DNA from: Nemophila menziesii
Lineage: Eukaryota > Streptophyta > Magnoliopsida > Boraginales > Hydrophyllaceae
Assembly (NCBI GenBank): GCA_029959085.1
Contig: JARWIR010000010.1
Coordinates: forward strand, 16,947,001 to 17,011,000
Length of the DNA: 64,000 bases
Direction: 5' to 3'
The translations under genes were made by a program, and so were the position numbers. Positions 45,006 to 57,791 of the stretch are shown in pieces (position 1 is the stretch's first letter; every line of letters begins with the position of its first letter). The notes beneath the pieces were generated by a model, which saw only the letters and a list, made by a program, of their open reading frames with translations, was not told where the DNA came from and did not search any database.

Positions 45006-45913
45006 TTTTGTCAACCGAATTAACCAACAAGATTATTTTACATTATTACAAAGCTTACTAAGATATAAATCCGATGCAATAAGAGACCTATCCATCCAAT
45101 CAGAAATATCAATATTTTTCCTTGTGCATTTAGCCAGCGCATCCACCGTGCTATTATATTTCCTCGGAACATGATAAATCTTCCACAGATACTCTTGACC
45201 TAACCATTTCCTAACTTCCGCCAGGATCGGTTTAAGACTCCAATGAAGTCCGGTCTTACCTAAAACTCCTTGAACTAAATCAAGGTTATCAGAGTAAAAA
45301 GAAACACTCTGATTCTTAAGGTCACTACTAGCTCTTATCGCCAAAAGAAGTGCCCAAACTTCACCATCAATGACCTTGTTAATTTTTCCTCTAATATTGA
45401 TTTTCTTAGTGATCATACCCTTCTTATCAATTCCGATCGCAGCAACCGCAGCTGGTTCATTCTTATTGACAAAAGACGCATCACACATCCAAATCATGTC
45501 CGTTTCATCATTAATTGTCGGATTTATGTCTTCCGCTATATTCTTACTTATCTTGTTAACCTCATCATTGTTAGTCGCGTCCATATAAGATCCAAAAAGT
45601 CTATATACCAACTCCTTTGCTTTATCAAGAATATTCCATTTGCTCCATTTAACCTCTTCATGGTAACATTTCATTCTCTCTTTCCACATATACCACATGA
45701 TACTTAAAATATAAGCCATAACCTGTTAGTATTCCAACCATTCCTAGAGTATTCTTTGATTAACGAAATGCACCATTCCTCAACCGTACCCCTAAAATCT
45801 TTATCAATTTTAATTTGTAGTGGTGATTCCGCCCAAATTTCGATACTAAATGGGCATTGAAGTATAAGATGGTTGACATCTTCAGTTTCCATTTCACACC
45901 ATTCGCATATATC
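45006..45913 (-). mobile_element. 5'-truncated LINE insertion private to copy 2
   Basis: This block interrupts the sequence that is continuous at 6,700-6,702 in copy 1. A T-run at 45,002-45,009 corresponds to the minus-strand poly-A end. Coding on the minus strand reads METEDVNHLILQCPFSIEIW (zinc-binding RVT region), then after a one-base frameshift near 45,715 MAYILSIMWYMWKERMKCYH and a full RNase H domain (IWMCDASFVNKNEPAAVAAI, IDGEVWALLLAIRASSD, FYSDNLDLVQG). Only about 0.9 kb of a LINE ORF2 end was inserted. It is a different LINE family member from the one at 39.4 kb. Confidence 0.9.
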
Positions 45914-46490
45914 ATTATTTTAGTCCTTATAAAACTTTATAAAATTGAAAATAAGTCCAAATTTTATAAAATTGCAAATTAACCGTAATTTTTTTAAAAT
46001 TGTATTTTTGTCCTTATTTTTTTAATAATTGCAAATAAGTCCTAATTTTTTGAAAAAATGCATTTTTGTCCAAGTTTTTTTAAAATTGCAAATAAGTCCT
46101 AATTTTTTAAAAAATTGCATTTTTGTCCAAGTTTTTTAAAAATTGCAAATAAGTCTAATTTTTTTTTTAAAATTGCATTTTTGTCCAAGTTTTTTAAAAA
46201 TTGCAAATAAGTCCTATTTTTTTAAAAATTGCATTTTCGTCCTATTTTAAAAAAAAATTCCAAATAAGTCCTAATTTTTTTTTAAATTGCATTTTTATCC
46301 TAAATTTCTTTAAAAATGCATTTTAGTCTTATTTTCTATTTAATTGCATTTTAGTCTTATTTTCTATTTAATTGCATTTTAGTCCCATTTTCTATATAAT
46401 TGCATTTTAGTTCTATTTTTATGAAATTTCATTTAAGTCCTATTTTTTATGAAATTGCAAAAAGGTCCTTTTTTTATAAAATTGCATTTT
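45914..46490. repeat. 57-bp degenerate tandem array (copy 2)
   Basis: Same array as 6,690-7,290, with TTGCAAATAAGTCC and TTGCATTTTTGTCC blocks alternating about every 57 bp. Confidence 0.85.
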
Positions 46491-46826
46491 AGGCCTTAAA
46501 CATACAAAATAAACATATTGCAAATAGGTCCCTATATCTTAAAACACAATCAAATTAAAATAACACACCAGCTATTACAATAAAAATACAAAAATCATAT
46601 CAAAACCCTAATTTTAAACAAAGCCCAATTACATGTTGTTTTTTAACACAAAAAAAAATACCAAACATCCCAGAAATATATACATAAATCTCGGAAATCA
46701 TACAAACATTCATGAATTTTTTCAACCAAAAAAAAATTGCAAGTTTGATCCGGAAATTGGAACCTGTTACCTCCACTGGGACTCTGTCCTCCCGCAATTC
46801 AAGGAATTTGATTCAGACCAGACGCG

Positions 46827-48958
46827 GGTATGACTAACCAGTTTACAACTATTGGACAGTATAGTGGTGCAGCTCATGAAGACCCTATTCGCGCTATGTA
46901 CAAGTTTATGCAAATCTGTGATGCATATGTCACCCTTGGAGTAACCCAAGAGAAAATGTACTTTCATATGTTTCATTCTTCCTCACCGGAGGAGAAAGCA
47001 AGTGGTATGATAAGCAACCACACGATGCGATCTTGACTTAGGATCAACTTCAGACAGCCTTTTTCGACAGGTAATATCCTCAAAGTGTTTGACTTAGTGG
47101 GCAATTAGATATTGTTAGTTTTTGCCAAGAGCCAGGAGAATTTGTAGGTGTTGCATGGACTCGTTTTCAATCTTTATTACGCAAGTGCCCATTACATGGG
47201 TATTCTCTTGAATTACAGCTTGGGATATTTTATCGAAGTTTAGGTGAAGCCGCGAAAGAAAAGATAGATACTATGTGCCAAGGTGGTCTCATGATGGTCA
47301 CAACTAATCAAGGTCTGGCTATCATGGACAGAATTGTGAAGAATGAAATGAGTTGGCAAGCTTCGAAATCATTGGTTAGAACTTCTAAAAGAGGTACTTT
47401 GAATCTAGACACGGGAACTGCATTGAACGCTAAGATTGCCGCACTTGAGAACAAGATGAAACAATTATCTATGTCGAATAAAGTTGTGGTAAACGTTGTT
47501 AATGAACCAGAATTATGTTCTAGTTGTGGAGGAGATGATCATAGCTGGGAAGAATGTGCCAACAACCCATAATCCGTTTAGTTCGTTAACCAGTGAGGTA
47601 ATTATTCAGGTGGTCAAGGGTATGGAAACTAGAACAGAAATCATCCAGGCATTCAGTATTCGAATCCACATGGGGTAGCCAATCAAGGAAACTATCAACA
47701 AAGGCCTCAGGAGAACAATTACCAGTTTAAATAGCAAAACCAATACCAAGGAAATCAACCTAGAGCCGATCATGACTCCTATTCCGACACGTTAGCTCAA
47801 AAGGCGCTTCCTTCTCGACTTCAAGAAGTCACAATTACCGCAAGTGAGTTAGCACTTACTGTGGCGAAATACATGTCCGATGCAGAAAGGAGGTCAGAAA
47901 AAATCGAAAACCAGCTATCTCGATTCATGGAGGATACCCACACGAGAGAAAACAAGATGGAGGAAAAATTAAAACCACATACCGCTTCGTTGAAAATTTT
48001 AGAGAGTCAAATATCAAAGATCGCAAACAGTTTAAATATTCGAGGCAGAGTCCAACTCCCGAGCGACACAGAAATTCCTAAACAAAGGGAGGATTGTAAC
48101 ACGATCAATACCAGAAGCGGTAAGATATTGCAACCCTCACCCTTCCCGGTTATGAAAGAAAAAGAAGTTACTAGGAAAGAAAACCCGTTGGAGGAAGTGG
48201 AAGAGAAAGATAAAGAACCCGAAGTAGTAGAAGTGTAGAAGATTCCGGAAATTCCGAAAAAGAAAGATGTTGCAGAAACCCGTCCTCCTCCAACTTTTCC
48301 CTCTAGAGTTCAGAAGAAAGGAGATATGGTTAAATATCAAAGATTTTTGAATAGGGTGAGAGGTCTCAATATTAATATTCCGTTGTTAGAAGCTATCAAA
48401 GACATACCAAAGTACGTGAAGTTTTTAAAGAGGGCCCTCACCAACAAGAGACCATACTGTGATAATGAAATGGCAGGATTACCTGAAGAGTGTAGTTCCA
48501 TTTGTCAAAGTAAGTTTCCACCTAAGCTGCTTGATCCTGGGAGTTTTACGCTTCCAATTTTGATTGGTAGTGAGTGGAAAGGAAAAGCTTTATGCGATTT
48601 AGGCGTGAGTATTAATCTCATGCCCAAATCAATTTTTGATACGTTGAAGATTGGAGATATGAGACCTACCTCTATGGTCCTACAAATGGCGGATAGATCC
48701 CTCGTGCATCCTGAGGGAAGAATTGAAGATGTCCTCGTCAAGGCAGGTACTTTAGTTTTTCCTGTTGATTTTGCTATTCTTGAATACGACGCAGATAGGA
48801 ATGTCCCCTTCATTTTGGGATGACCATTCCTAGACACGGGGCGTACTTTAATTGATGTAAAAAACGGAGAATTAAACATGAGAATCCAAGACGAGGAGGT
48901 AAAATTCAATGTATTTCGAGCCATGAAGTTCCCAAATGTTACCTGAGATTGTTTCCGA
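46827..48958 (+). pseudogene. Athila gag and protease (element 1, copy 2)
   Basis: Gag begins at about 46,830 (NQFTTIGQYSGAAHEDPIRA). It keeps the zinc knuckle CSSCGGDDHSWEEC near 47,516 and a coiled-coil-like segment at 47,861-48,070. The frame from 47,861 has stops at 48,236 (TAG), 48,821 (TGA in the ILGRPF motif) and about 48,942 (TGA). Protease reads CDLGVSINLMPKS. The stop positions differ from copy 1 (which has TAA at 9,767 and 8,909), so most lesions arose after the copies separated. Confidence 0.88.
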
Positions 48959-50871
48959 ATGGATATAGCAGAACACGCCACGCAAGAGGTATTTGATTTT
49001 TTTAATTATGATGACATCTTGCAGGCTGCATTAACACTAGATTTACCGGAGATGATGGAAGAGCTTTCCGAAACAGTGGCAGCTCTTGATTCTGAGAATC
49101 CAAAGTATAGGCGTCTAGCCTACAAACCGTTACGTGATGCAGGGGAGATTGAACCTCCAAAGAAACCATCTATTGAGTCTCCCCCAAAGCTAGAAGAGAA
49201 ACCACTTCCGTCAATCTTGAGGTATGCATATTTAGGTGCTAATAATACCCTACCTATTATTGTTTCAGCTACTTTAACAGGTCCTCAAGAACACAAACTG
49301 TTGCGTATACTAAGAGCCAATAAAGAGGCGATAGGTTGGACTTTTGTTGATATCAAGGGTATTAGTCCCTCCTATTGCCAACACAAGATCATTATGGAGG
49401 ATAATAGTACACGTTCAGTTGAAGGACAAAGAAGGTTGATGCCTGCGATGAAGGAAGTGGTGAAGAAAGAAGTAATCAATTTGTTAGATGCGGGGATCAT
49501 CTACCCCATAGCTAGTAGTGATGAGGTGAGTCCAGTTCAATGCGTACAAAAGAAGGGTGGTATCACTACCATCATGAATGACAAAAATGAAGCTATACCC
49601 TCAAGAACCAAAATTGGTTGGAGAGTATGTATGGACTATCGTGAGTTGAACAAGGCGACTAGAAAAGAGCATTTTCTCTTCAATTTATTGATCAAATGTT
49701 GGACAAGTTAGCCGATAGAGAGTATTATTGTTTCTTAGATGGGTATTCCGGTTACAACCAAATTTGCGTAGATCCAGATGACCAACATAAAACCACATTC
49801 ACATGTCCTTTTGGTACTTTTACATACCAAAGGATGCCTTTTAGATTATGTAATGCATCTGCTACTTTCCAACGTTGCATGATGGCAATTTTTGGAGACA
49901 TGATTGATCGATTTGTTGAGGTATTCATGGATGATTTTTCAGTTTTAGGAGATAACTTCGATGATTGTTTGCAGAATCTAGAAAAAATATTAATTAGATG
50001 CAAGGAAACCGATTTGGTCTTGAACTGGGAGAAGTGTCACTTTATGGTTTGCGAATGTTTAGTGTTGGGACACAAGGTATCAAGTGTTGGTTTAGAAGTT
50101 GATCGTGCGAAGATTGAAGTTATCAAAAACTCTTCCCCTCCTGTTTCTGTAAAAGGGGTAAGGAGTTTTCTAGGCCATGCTGGGTTTTATCGTCGTTTTA
50201 TCAAGGACTTCTCTAAAATTTTAAAACCTTTGTGTAACTTACTCGAGAAGGACACCAAATTCCTTTTTGATGAAGCTTGCATGAAGGCATTCCAAGAGCT
50301 TAAAGAGAAACTTATTACTGCGCCGATTGTGCTACCACCTGATTGGAAGATTCCCTTTGAAGTTAAGTATGATGCCAGTGATTCTGCTATGGGTGCGGTG
50401 TTGGGTCAAAGAAAAGATGAAGTGTTCCACTCGATTTACTATGCAAGCAAGACCTTCACCAGTGCTCAGATTAATTACACGGTAACTAAGAAGGAACTTT
50501 TAGCGGTTGTTTATGCCTTTGACAAATTTCGTTCCTATTTCCTTGGGGCGAAAATTGTTGTATTCACCGATAATTACGCTATTAAGTACCTTATGGAGAA
50601 GAAAGACGCGAAGCCACGGTTGATCAGATGGGTCTTATTGCTACAAGAGTTTGATTTGGAGATTCGAGATAAAAAGGTGTGTGAGAATCAGGTTGCGGAT
50701 CATCTGTCACGTTTTGAAGGTTCAGAGTCGAATAGTAGTCCTGAGTTAGTTAATGAAACATTCCCCGATGAAGGTCTATTTTCTATACATGATGTTACTC
50801 CGTGGTATGCAGACATTGCAAATCTTATTGTAAGTTACAAGGAGCCACTTCACAAGATAAGAAGAGATTGA
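48959..50871 (+). pseudogene. Athila reverse transcriptase and RNase H (element 1, copy 2)
   Basis: Two overlapping frames, 48,959-49,711 and 49,696-50,871, are joined by a one-base loss near 49,680 (copy 1 has the base). Motifs match copy 1: [60 protein letters not shown] and FTDNYAI. The E of the RNase H TEKELLAV motif is K here, and the DHSAI of copy 1 reads DNYAI, so RNase H would be impaired even without the frameshift. Confidence 0.9.
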
Positions 50872-52091
50872 TGAGCCGTGCTAAACAGTTCTTTTGGGAG
50901 GATCCTTTCCTCTACAAACTGTGTGGAGATCAGATGGTAAGGAGATGTATCTGAGAAAGACGTTTTATCAGTGGTTGCTGGTTGTCACGATTCACCGTAT
51001 GGAGGATATTTCAAAGGCAACCGCACAGCTTCTAAGGTACTACAATTTGGTTTTTATTGGCCTACATTACATAAGGATTGTCACGAGTATGTTAAGAAGT
51101 GTCATAGATGCCAGTTTACTGGTAATATATCCAAGAGGGATGAGATGCCGCGTAACAACATTCTTGAAGTTGAAATATTTGATGTTTGGGGTATTGATTT
51201 CATGGGTCCTTTCGTACCATCCAATGGGAATAATACATCTTACTAGCTGTTGATTACGTGTCTAAATGGGTAGAGGCTGTAGCTCTACCAACCAATGATT
51301 CATGAGTGAATAAATTCTCGAATTCTCATATTTCCACTAGACATGGCACACCTAGAGTTATTATCAGCGATGGAGGTTTACACTTTGTGAACAAATATCC
51401 GAAGACAGTGCTAGAGAAGAATGGGATAAGACATCGTGTATCTACCGCGTATCATCCACAAGCCAATGGTCAAGCTGAGGTTTCAAATCGAGAGGTGAAA
51501 TGTATCCTAGAGAATACTGTTGGACCTACAAGAAAAGATTGGTCAATGAAGTTAGACGATGCTTTATGGGCCTATCGTATGATGTATAAAACTCATGTTG
51601 GTGCATCTCCGTATCGTATGGTTTATGGTAAGGCTTGTCACTTACCTCTTGAACTTATATTGGGTTCATATTGGGATATAGCGTAGTTGAATTTAGATTC
51701 TACTTTGGCCGGTGAGAATCGGATGATGAAGTTGAATGAACTTGATGAGTTTCGGTTACATGCCTACGAAAACGCTAAACTCTATAAGGAGAACACTAAG
51801 AGATGGCATGATAACCGTATCCGTGTGAAGAAGTTTGAAGTTGGACAGAAGGTCCTGAAATAAAACTCCAAGTTCAGTAATTATCTGGGAAAGTTGAGAT
51901 CAAAGTGTTCTGGTCCTTAGGTGTTGACCAAAGTTACGCCTCATGGAGCAATAGAGATTGAACACCCAATCGAGAACCGCACCTTTATGGTGAATGGCCA
52001 TCGATTGAAAGTTTATCATGGAGGCGAGGATACTAATCGCATGGTGGATCCACATCTTGGGGAGGTCATGTACCTCCTAGAAGCTGAATAG
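50868..52091 (+). pseudogene. Athila integrase (element 1, copy 2)
   Basis: Readable in pieces. The zinc region CHDSPYGGYF...[12 protein letters not shown] again has Tyr at the second His position. The core has [24 protein letters not shown] and [10 protein letters not shown]. Frameshifts lie near 50,950 (two bases missing against copy 1) and 51,230 (one base missing); stops at 51,301, 51,684 and 51,860 are shared with copy 1. The C-terminal HRLKVYHGG is intact. Confidence 0.88.
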
Positions 52092-52757
52092 ATGCAAGAG
52101 GTAACCCGTCGAGCTTAACGACGTTAAACAAAAGCCATTTCACTTGTATATTAGTTTATTGCTTTATGTTTTTCAATTCCTAGTGTATAATTCTAAGTTA
52201 TTGTCGAGTCATAGTGTCTACTTTTAAAAGAAATGAGAAAGGTACTGTGTTAATTGTGCAGGAATTGAGTTTGGGGTGCTGAGGAACAAAAGAGAGAAAA
52301 ATATGCTGCACTGGCCGGCTAGCCGGTCCTATCACCGGCATGCCGATGGAGCAGAAACATGTGCCCACGGGTCCATGGCTCGGGTTATCTGCCGAGAGGG
52401 AAATAAAAATTGAACAGACACACCGGTATGCCGGTCAGATCTCCGGTATGCCGGCCAGAAGGAAAAAACGTGCCCACGGGTTGCTCGACACAGGTATTTT
52501 GACGGAGCGCGAATTTGCGAAGAACAACGCACCGGCGAGCTAGTGATACCGCCGGTATGTCGGTGCCCAAAAACACGTGGCCTCGCGTTCAAGGCAGAAA
52601 GTTACAAAAAGAAGGATGTCCAGCACCAGTATGTCGTCCAGATCTCCGGTATGCCGGTGAGTATTTCGGTTTTGATGAGTTTGTTGCCTTATACACTTCT
52701 TACCTTATCAAGTGCAAACCGTAGCCTCTCCCATACGAATTTTCCAGCTCCTTACCT
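52092..52757. repeat. GC-rich palindromic cluster in the Athila 3' region (copy 2)
   Basis: The same GGCCGGCTAGCCGG and CCGGTATGCCGG palindromes as 13,105-13,510, from about 52,305 to 52,690. There is one fewer 22-bp unit and several CpG-type changes (for example CGGTATGTCGG). Confidence 0.8.
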
Positions 52758-52765
52758 TATAAATA
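52758..52765 (+). promoter_or_regulatory. TATA-like box ahead of the 3' ORF (copy 2)
   Basis: TATAAATA about 275 bp upstream of the ATG at 53,032, in the same context as 13,576. Its function is inferred. Confidence 0.45.
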
Positions 52766-53031
52766 GACCTTAAAGCTTGATTAAACCTCTACAACAAACA
52801 CAATAACATCAATAATTCTCTCCTCCATTTCCATAAACACAATTTCTTCATCAAATTAATCACACTACACCATTAAACACCATCAAGATCATCAAGCTAT
52901 CAAAAATTCTTCCAAGATTTATCAAGAAACCTTCTTCTCTCATCAAATCCAAGCAAGAAACTCAAGGTACACCAATCTTTCTTAACTTTATTCCATCCTT
53001 GGTGTAACTTGAGTTTGGGGTCAAATCAAAC

Positions 53032-53511
53032 ATGACAAACAGAACAGATGCTATGGATTATAAGAGGAAGTGTTACATCCTATGGAAGAACAAAAATTTG
53101 CCTGGAGCTACAATTGAAATGGCCATTTATCTTGAGGAGCCAATTGAACAAAAACAACAAGAAGAGGCACATGCACAACAACTACACAAGAAATTCACAA
53201 CTAGGATGAAGGTACCATCAAAGCCTAAGGAAAAGACACAAATTCAAGATCAAGGTTCTTCTTCTTCCTCTCAGAATAATTTTTGCACACCCCCATGGGC
53301 TATCAAATTGCAACAAGAATTCAATCATCTAAGGAAACAAAACATAGCACTTTGGGAGGAAATTTCCAAGATTAATTCACAATTGGAAGAGGTAACTACG
53401 ATCATGGATATTGATAATTATTCTTCGTCTTCGGAGGAGGACATGATGGATCTTTATGGCCAGGTACCCTGTTCTAATTCTTCTTCTCAATTGATGGTAG
53501 GCACTATGTAG
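53032..53511 (+). CDS. Extra 3' ORF of the Athila element, unknown function (copy 2)
   Basis: A 159-residue ORF beginning MTNRTDAMDYKRKCYILWKN, seven residues longer than the copy-1 frame. The ATG at 53,032 is the first after the TATA-like box. It has a Q/K-rich segment, a serine run, PPWAIKLQQEFNHLRKQN (possible coiled coil) and an acidic SSSSEEDMMDLYG tail. Differences from copy 1 are about eight substitutions with no frameshift, against many lesions in the same element's pol. No membrane or signal segment is seen. It occupies the env position of Athila elements but does not resemble envelope. Confidence 0.55.
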   Translation: MTNRTDAMDYKRKCYILWKNKNLPGATIEMAIYLEEPIEQKQQEEAHAQQLHKKFTTRMKVPSKPKEKTQIQDQGSSSSSQNNFCTPPWAIKLQQEFNHLRKQNIALWEEISKINSQLEEVTTIMDIDNYSSSSEEDMMDLYGQVPCSNSSSQLMVGTM

Positions 53512-54919
53512 TTTAGTTTTTAATTTTATTTCTTTATTGAGTCTTTTTCGAGTCGTGGGGACACGGCTCACTTTTGAGTTTGGGGTGGGGTTCATTGCCT
53601 CATCCAAATTTTTCGTGTTTTACATGCTTTCAGAAAGATTTTTTTAGGGTTGCGTTCGACTGTAGAGTATTTTAAATGCCCCCATCAAGCATGATTTTCA
53701 TGAATTTATGATAGAAAATAGTTTACTTTAGGAGTTAATGTAAAACACACTTAGATTGCATGCGAATATGAGATAATTGATAGGAAGAATTAATGAACAA
53801 TGCAAAAGAAGTAAACTTGTGCTTAGGGATAATGAGTGGTTTGTAGAACGTGAGATATGAATGAGTAGAGAACCCACTTAGGTATGAACTAGAGGCAAGC
53901 CTAGGGAAATGATAGAGGCATTTCTTTGTTATCCCTTCGAATCCTTTTTGGCCTTCTATCCCTAAATTAATTATATCCTTCTTAGCCAAATTTTTAGCCT
54001 TTAAGCCTTTCTTTTGTCGCCACATTATAAGCCAATATCCCTTTAGATTGTTAGGCATGACCATATGACCCGCACTTGTATCACGATCCTGAGACTTCCT
54101 GTCTTGAGCTTGAGTTTGGGGTGAAGGGTCCACTATTATGGGAATTTATCATTGGGTTGGGATTTTTGAGCATATCAATTGTGCTCTGTTTAGATTTTGA
54201 TGATTCACAGGTTTATTATATTGTAACCCTTTACCGGGGTAATAGTAAATAGAAAGAAAAAAAAGATATGATTTTTTACGAAAAATAGCATGATATCTTA
54301 ACATAAAAAAGAGAGTCATGACTATACAAACGAAAAGAAAATTTTCATATGAAAAGAATAAATATTTGGACCGACAAAGAGGAAATTTTTAGGTGAATCA
54401 TCTTTAGTGCTTATTTGGTTAAATTGGGGACGCTACATTAGCACGTCAAATGGGTTGAGTGAGAACGTATTCGAGTGTAAACTCAAGCTCTTGGATAGTT
54501 TGTTGATGGTAAGTGAGGAGAGAGCGAAAAGCTCACTTCAAATTTACCAAATATACATACCATACCGTCCTTCAGCCTATGTTAAAACCATAAAGACCTC
54601 GTGATTCCTAGATGCATAGTGAGTTAATGGGGAGTAAGCTAAGTGGAGCGTTCAAAGCAAGAAAAGATCGAGGAACGCCTTATAGTCACCATCTTGAGAT
54701 AAGTGTAAGCGTAACCTTCTAGCATTGTGAATTTAATTTTGGATTGATATTATTTTGTGTTTGATTTTGCATGATATGTGTATGTGTATATTAATTCTTA
54801 GATGATACTTTATGAGATATGTTTTAAGTTGTGCTTTGGGAATATTTTCTATATTATACCATCTGCGTTCACCTAAAAGAGGCCTTTGTTTTTATTTTAA
54901 TTTGTCGGGACGACAGAGG
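53512..54919 (+). mobile_element. Athila element 1 3' untranslated region (copy 2)
   Basis: No gene recognised. It contains the GAGTCGTG/CACGGCTC hairpin at 53,550-53,569 and TTGAGTTTGGGGT motifs near 53,573 and 54,110. A short frame at 54,407-54,604 is conserved with copy 1 but has no domain. Confidence 0.6.
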
Positions 54920-54935
54920 TTTGAGTTGGGGGTCT
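54920..54935 (+). other. Polypurine tract of Athila element 1 (copy 2)
   Basis: TTTGAGTTGGGGGTCT directly before the LTR start TGATGTCTCC, as in copy 1. Confidence 0.75.
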
Positions 54936-56707
54936 TGATGTCTCCCTATTTTTTATAATTATTAGCCCTCTGGAGACATCATTTTAGGTGAATTATTGAC
55001 TTATTGGCTAGACTTTTATGCTTATTTTGTCATATTACACTTTCTCCCCTTGGAATTAGAATATTTGCATTTTTAGGGCTTTTGTGCATTAATTTGATTA
55101 TTTTTAGTGCAAAGTTAGTATGTTCTTAAATTTCAATACAAGAGGAGAAGTGAGAATTAGAGTCTTAGCTTATTTTTAGTGTGTGAGGAAGTATTTTATT
55201 CGAGTTTCTAATTTTAGAGTGCACTTTCTTATTTTTAGTCTTGAATTATTGATTTATTATTTTTAAAGAATATGCGGTTTAATTATTTATTTAATGTGAA
55301 GAATTAAAAGATATATGGTAATTAGTTAGAGAACAAGTCAAGTCTAAGAAGTAAAGGAAAGAGATTTACATGGAAATAAGAAGATTAAGGAAGGATATAT
55401 GCAAAGAAGGAAAATATAAAGCTGTCAAATAAATCTGAAATTTCAGCCACGTTCTAAAGACGAGCTCATAACTAAATATTGGCTAGGAATTTGGGAGAAT
55501 GGTCTGGACCAATGGATAGAGATTTCCGAGAAAAGCGGTTTTGACTATTAGAACGCATCAAACGAATAAGTATTGAAAGAGATATGACCAAAACATATCA
55601 GCAGCAGAATCTTACCTTTCTTAGATTTTAGGGCTGCGAATTAAAGAGTTCTTTACTTGTCTTCCACTCCAAGTAAAAACGAATTAGGGCTTCCTAGAAC
55701 CTATAAATACACCCCTTAGCCTCCTTTTTTACCTACACTTCATATAATTATCAAAGAGGCTTAGGATTCAAGTCAAAGCAAGCAGGAAGGAAGAAGCTAA
55801 GAGCTGGAGCAGTCATCTTCTCCAATTCGCAGCCAAACCCAACCTCTTAACTAGGTTTAATTTATCTTTCTTTTTGTAAACATTATGTCTTTTAATTTTA
55901 TTGTCTTATCTTTATTTTCCGTTATGAGCTAAACTTCTTAAGTGCTTGAGAATCACTATATGAGTTGAACTTTAATTTATTTAATTGATGTTTTCTAATT
56001 TGGGATTTTTATAATTTATTTCGAATTGAGTAATTTAGTATTGTTTATTATCGTAAGGTTATTTCACTATCAATTAATTAGCTAATCGAGGATTAGTCAT
56101 AGTAATTAAGTTATCCACTAGTGGCGGTGATCATCTTGACGGGGGTTTAATTACGGACATAGGTAATAAACGTAAGATAGAAATTATTGATCCTGACGGA
56201 CTTAGTTAATCTTATAGCCAATTGGGTAGAGAACTTGACATTCGAAGGTGTATTATGATCGCCCTGGCGGGGTTTGTAACATATGAGAATAGCTCCTAAG
56301 TCTACCCTAACGGGGGTTAGGAGAATCTAGAATCCCGACTATTACTAGTTACTAATTTGTCCCTTAAAAGAAGCATTGATTAAGTTTATTTTGGTGAAAC
56401 CCTAGACGGACTCAAGTACTATTCTCTCATCCTTGCGTCTCTTCGTATTTTATTTTCTTTCATTAGTCTTGATTTAGTTTAATATTTACTTTATTTGCAC
56501 TTTAGTTCTTAAACAAAAACAAAACAAAAAATCTATTTCTTTTACTTGTAATTGTCATTCAAGCAACTATTTACATTTATTACATAACTTCTTAGTCTTA
56601 CCTAATCCGTCCCTGAGATCGAAATCCCGTTTACCGGATATTACTTGGACGACCCGTACACTTGCGGTACGTGTCTTGCCTTTTTAGGTGTGTTTATTTA
56701 TAACACA
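54936..56707 (+). mobile_element. Athila 3' LTR (element 1, copy 2)
   Basis: Same length (1,772 bp) and features as 15,762-17,533, with the TATA box at 55,702-55,709 and the terminal CACTTGCGG block. A few percent of bases differ from copy 1. Confidence 0.72.
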
Positions 56708-57791
56708 CAAGGAGACACCACATGGTACCACCAATTTCCTCATCTGGAAATGGATTCTAATGTCTTCAACTGTGAAAGAAACCAACTTACCCCGAATGGG
56801 AATTCTTCCATCATTATCCCGTCTAAAGAGGCCAAGATAGAACTCTCTTACTAGCTCAATTATCAACTTTCAGTGCTTCATTGTGAAGGTCTTCCATCCT
56901 TATCGTTCCCCGATCTAAAGAAATTCTTTATACTTTCCTTTTTCCATCTTCTCGTGAAATTTGCGCTCGTGTGTGAATTACAAAGTAGGTACAATTTGAA
57001 TTGCAATAGACTATAGGGCCCTAGAATTACCGATTTTGTTGGTTGGAGGCACCTTGGCTTTGAGAGGTTGTGGAGTCTTCTTCTTCAGTATCTCGATTGC
57101 TTGAGCACTCAACTCCACAACAACCGGTTTCTCTCTAACCACGTTACTGTTCACCCTTTTGCCTCTTTGATTTACTCACATAAACCTCGATTTGTTTCCT
57201 CTTATTCTTACCTAAATTTGTATTTGAACTCTTCTTCACCTCTCTCACCTTCACAAGTGTCTCGGTTCTTCGCGCCGTCTTCCTTCTCCCTCAACTCAAA
57301 ATTTTACCAAGTCTTGAAACTTACTCTTGAATGGATGAATGAGGTAATATTTGTAGGTGAAGATGTGTAAGGAATGTGTTTTTCTATTTGGGTATGGAGG
57401 ATTTATGGTGGAATAAGAAGGAATTTAAGAATTAGTAAAAAGGATTTTTGAAATTTTCTGGTTTAATTCTTGATTTCTTGTGTTGTTGAAATGATTTTGG
57501 ATGGTGATTGTTTTTAGGAATGATGTATGGATGATTTTGAGTGTGAAATATGGGTTGTTTAGGTGTAATTTGATGTTTAGTTAAGCTTGGGACGAACTCC
57601 GATGGTAGTTGAAAGCTTGGGGAAGAAGAAGGTTTGAAGGTTAGGTCAAAGTTGTAGTTGATATTAAGCTTTCTTCTTTCTTTTTTGTCACAACACGGTG
57701 CACCACGACTCTCATGCGATATATCGCATCTATTGTACAACTCAAAAAATCTCTGCCTTCGACAATCGTGGACCAGTATTGGGCCCGGGCG
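56708..57791 (-). pseudogene. Antisense gypsy element 3: 5' leader and first ORF
   Basis: Minus strand. After the LTR end at 57,792 comes a leader of about 0.45 kb, then an ORF with RRKTARRTETLVKVREVKKS, SSNTNLGKNKRKQIEVYVSK, KPVVVELSAQAIEILKKKTP, KFHEKMEKGKYKEFL and IIELVREFYLGLFRRDNDGR followed by RGKLVSF. This suggests the plant transposon-protein domain (PF20167-like) of gypsy accessory ORFs. At least three stops and one frameshift interrupt it. It is cut at 56,708 by the Athila LTR. The 155-residue open frame at 57,432-57,899 runs across leader and LTR and is not a gene. Confidence 0.55.

Larger units (their letters stand above)
42640..46826 (-). mobile_element. CACTA transposon, one end missing (copy 2, LINE inserted)
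   Basis: The terminus CACTACTGGATTCGCGG is intact here, followed by GTCGTCGC/GCGACGAC subterminal repeats to about 43,060. The minus-strand gene is at 43,322-44,953, a LINE insertion at 45,006-45,913 and the 57-bp array after it. The right end is again replaced by Athila gag at about 46,827, so this truncation predates the duplication. Confidence 0.78.
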
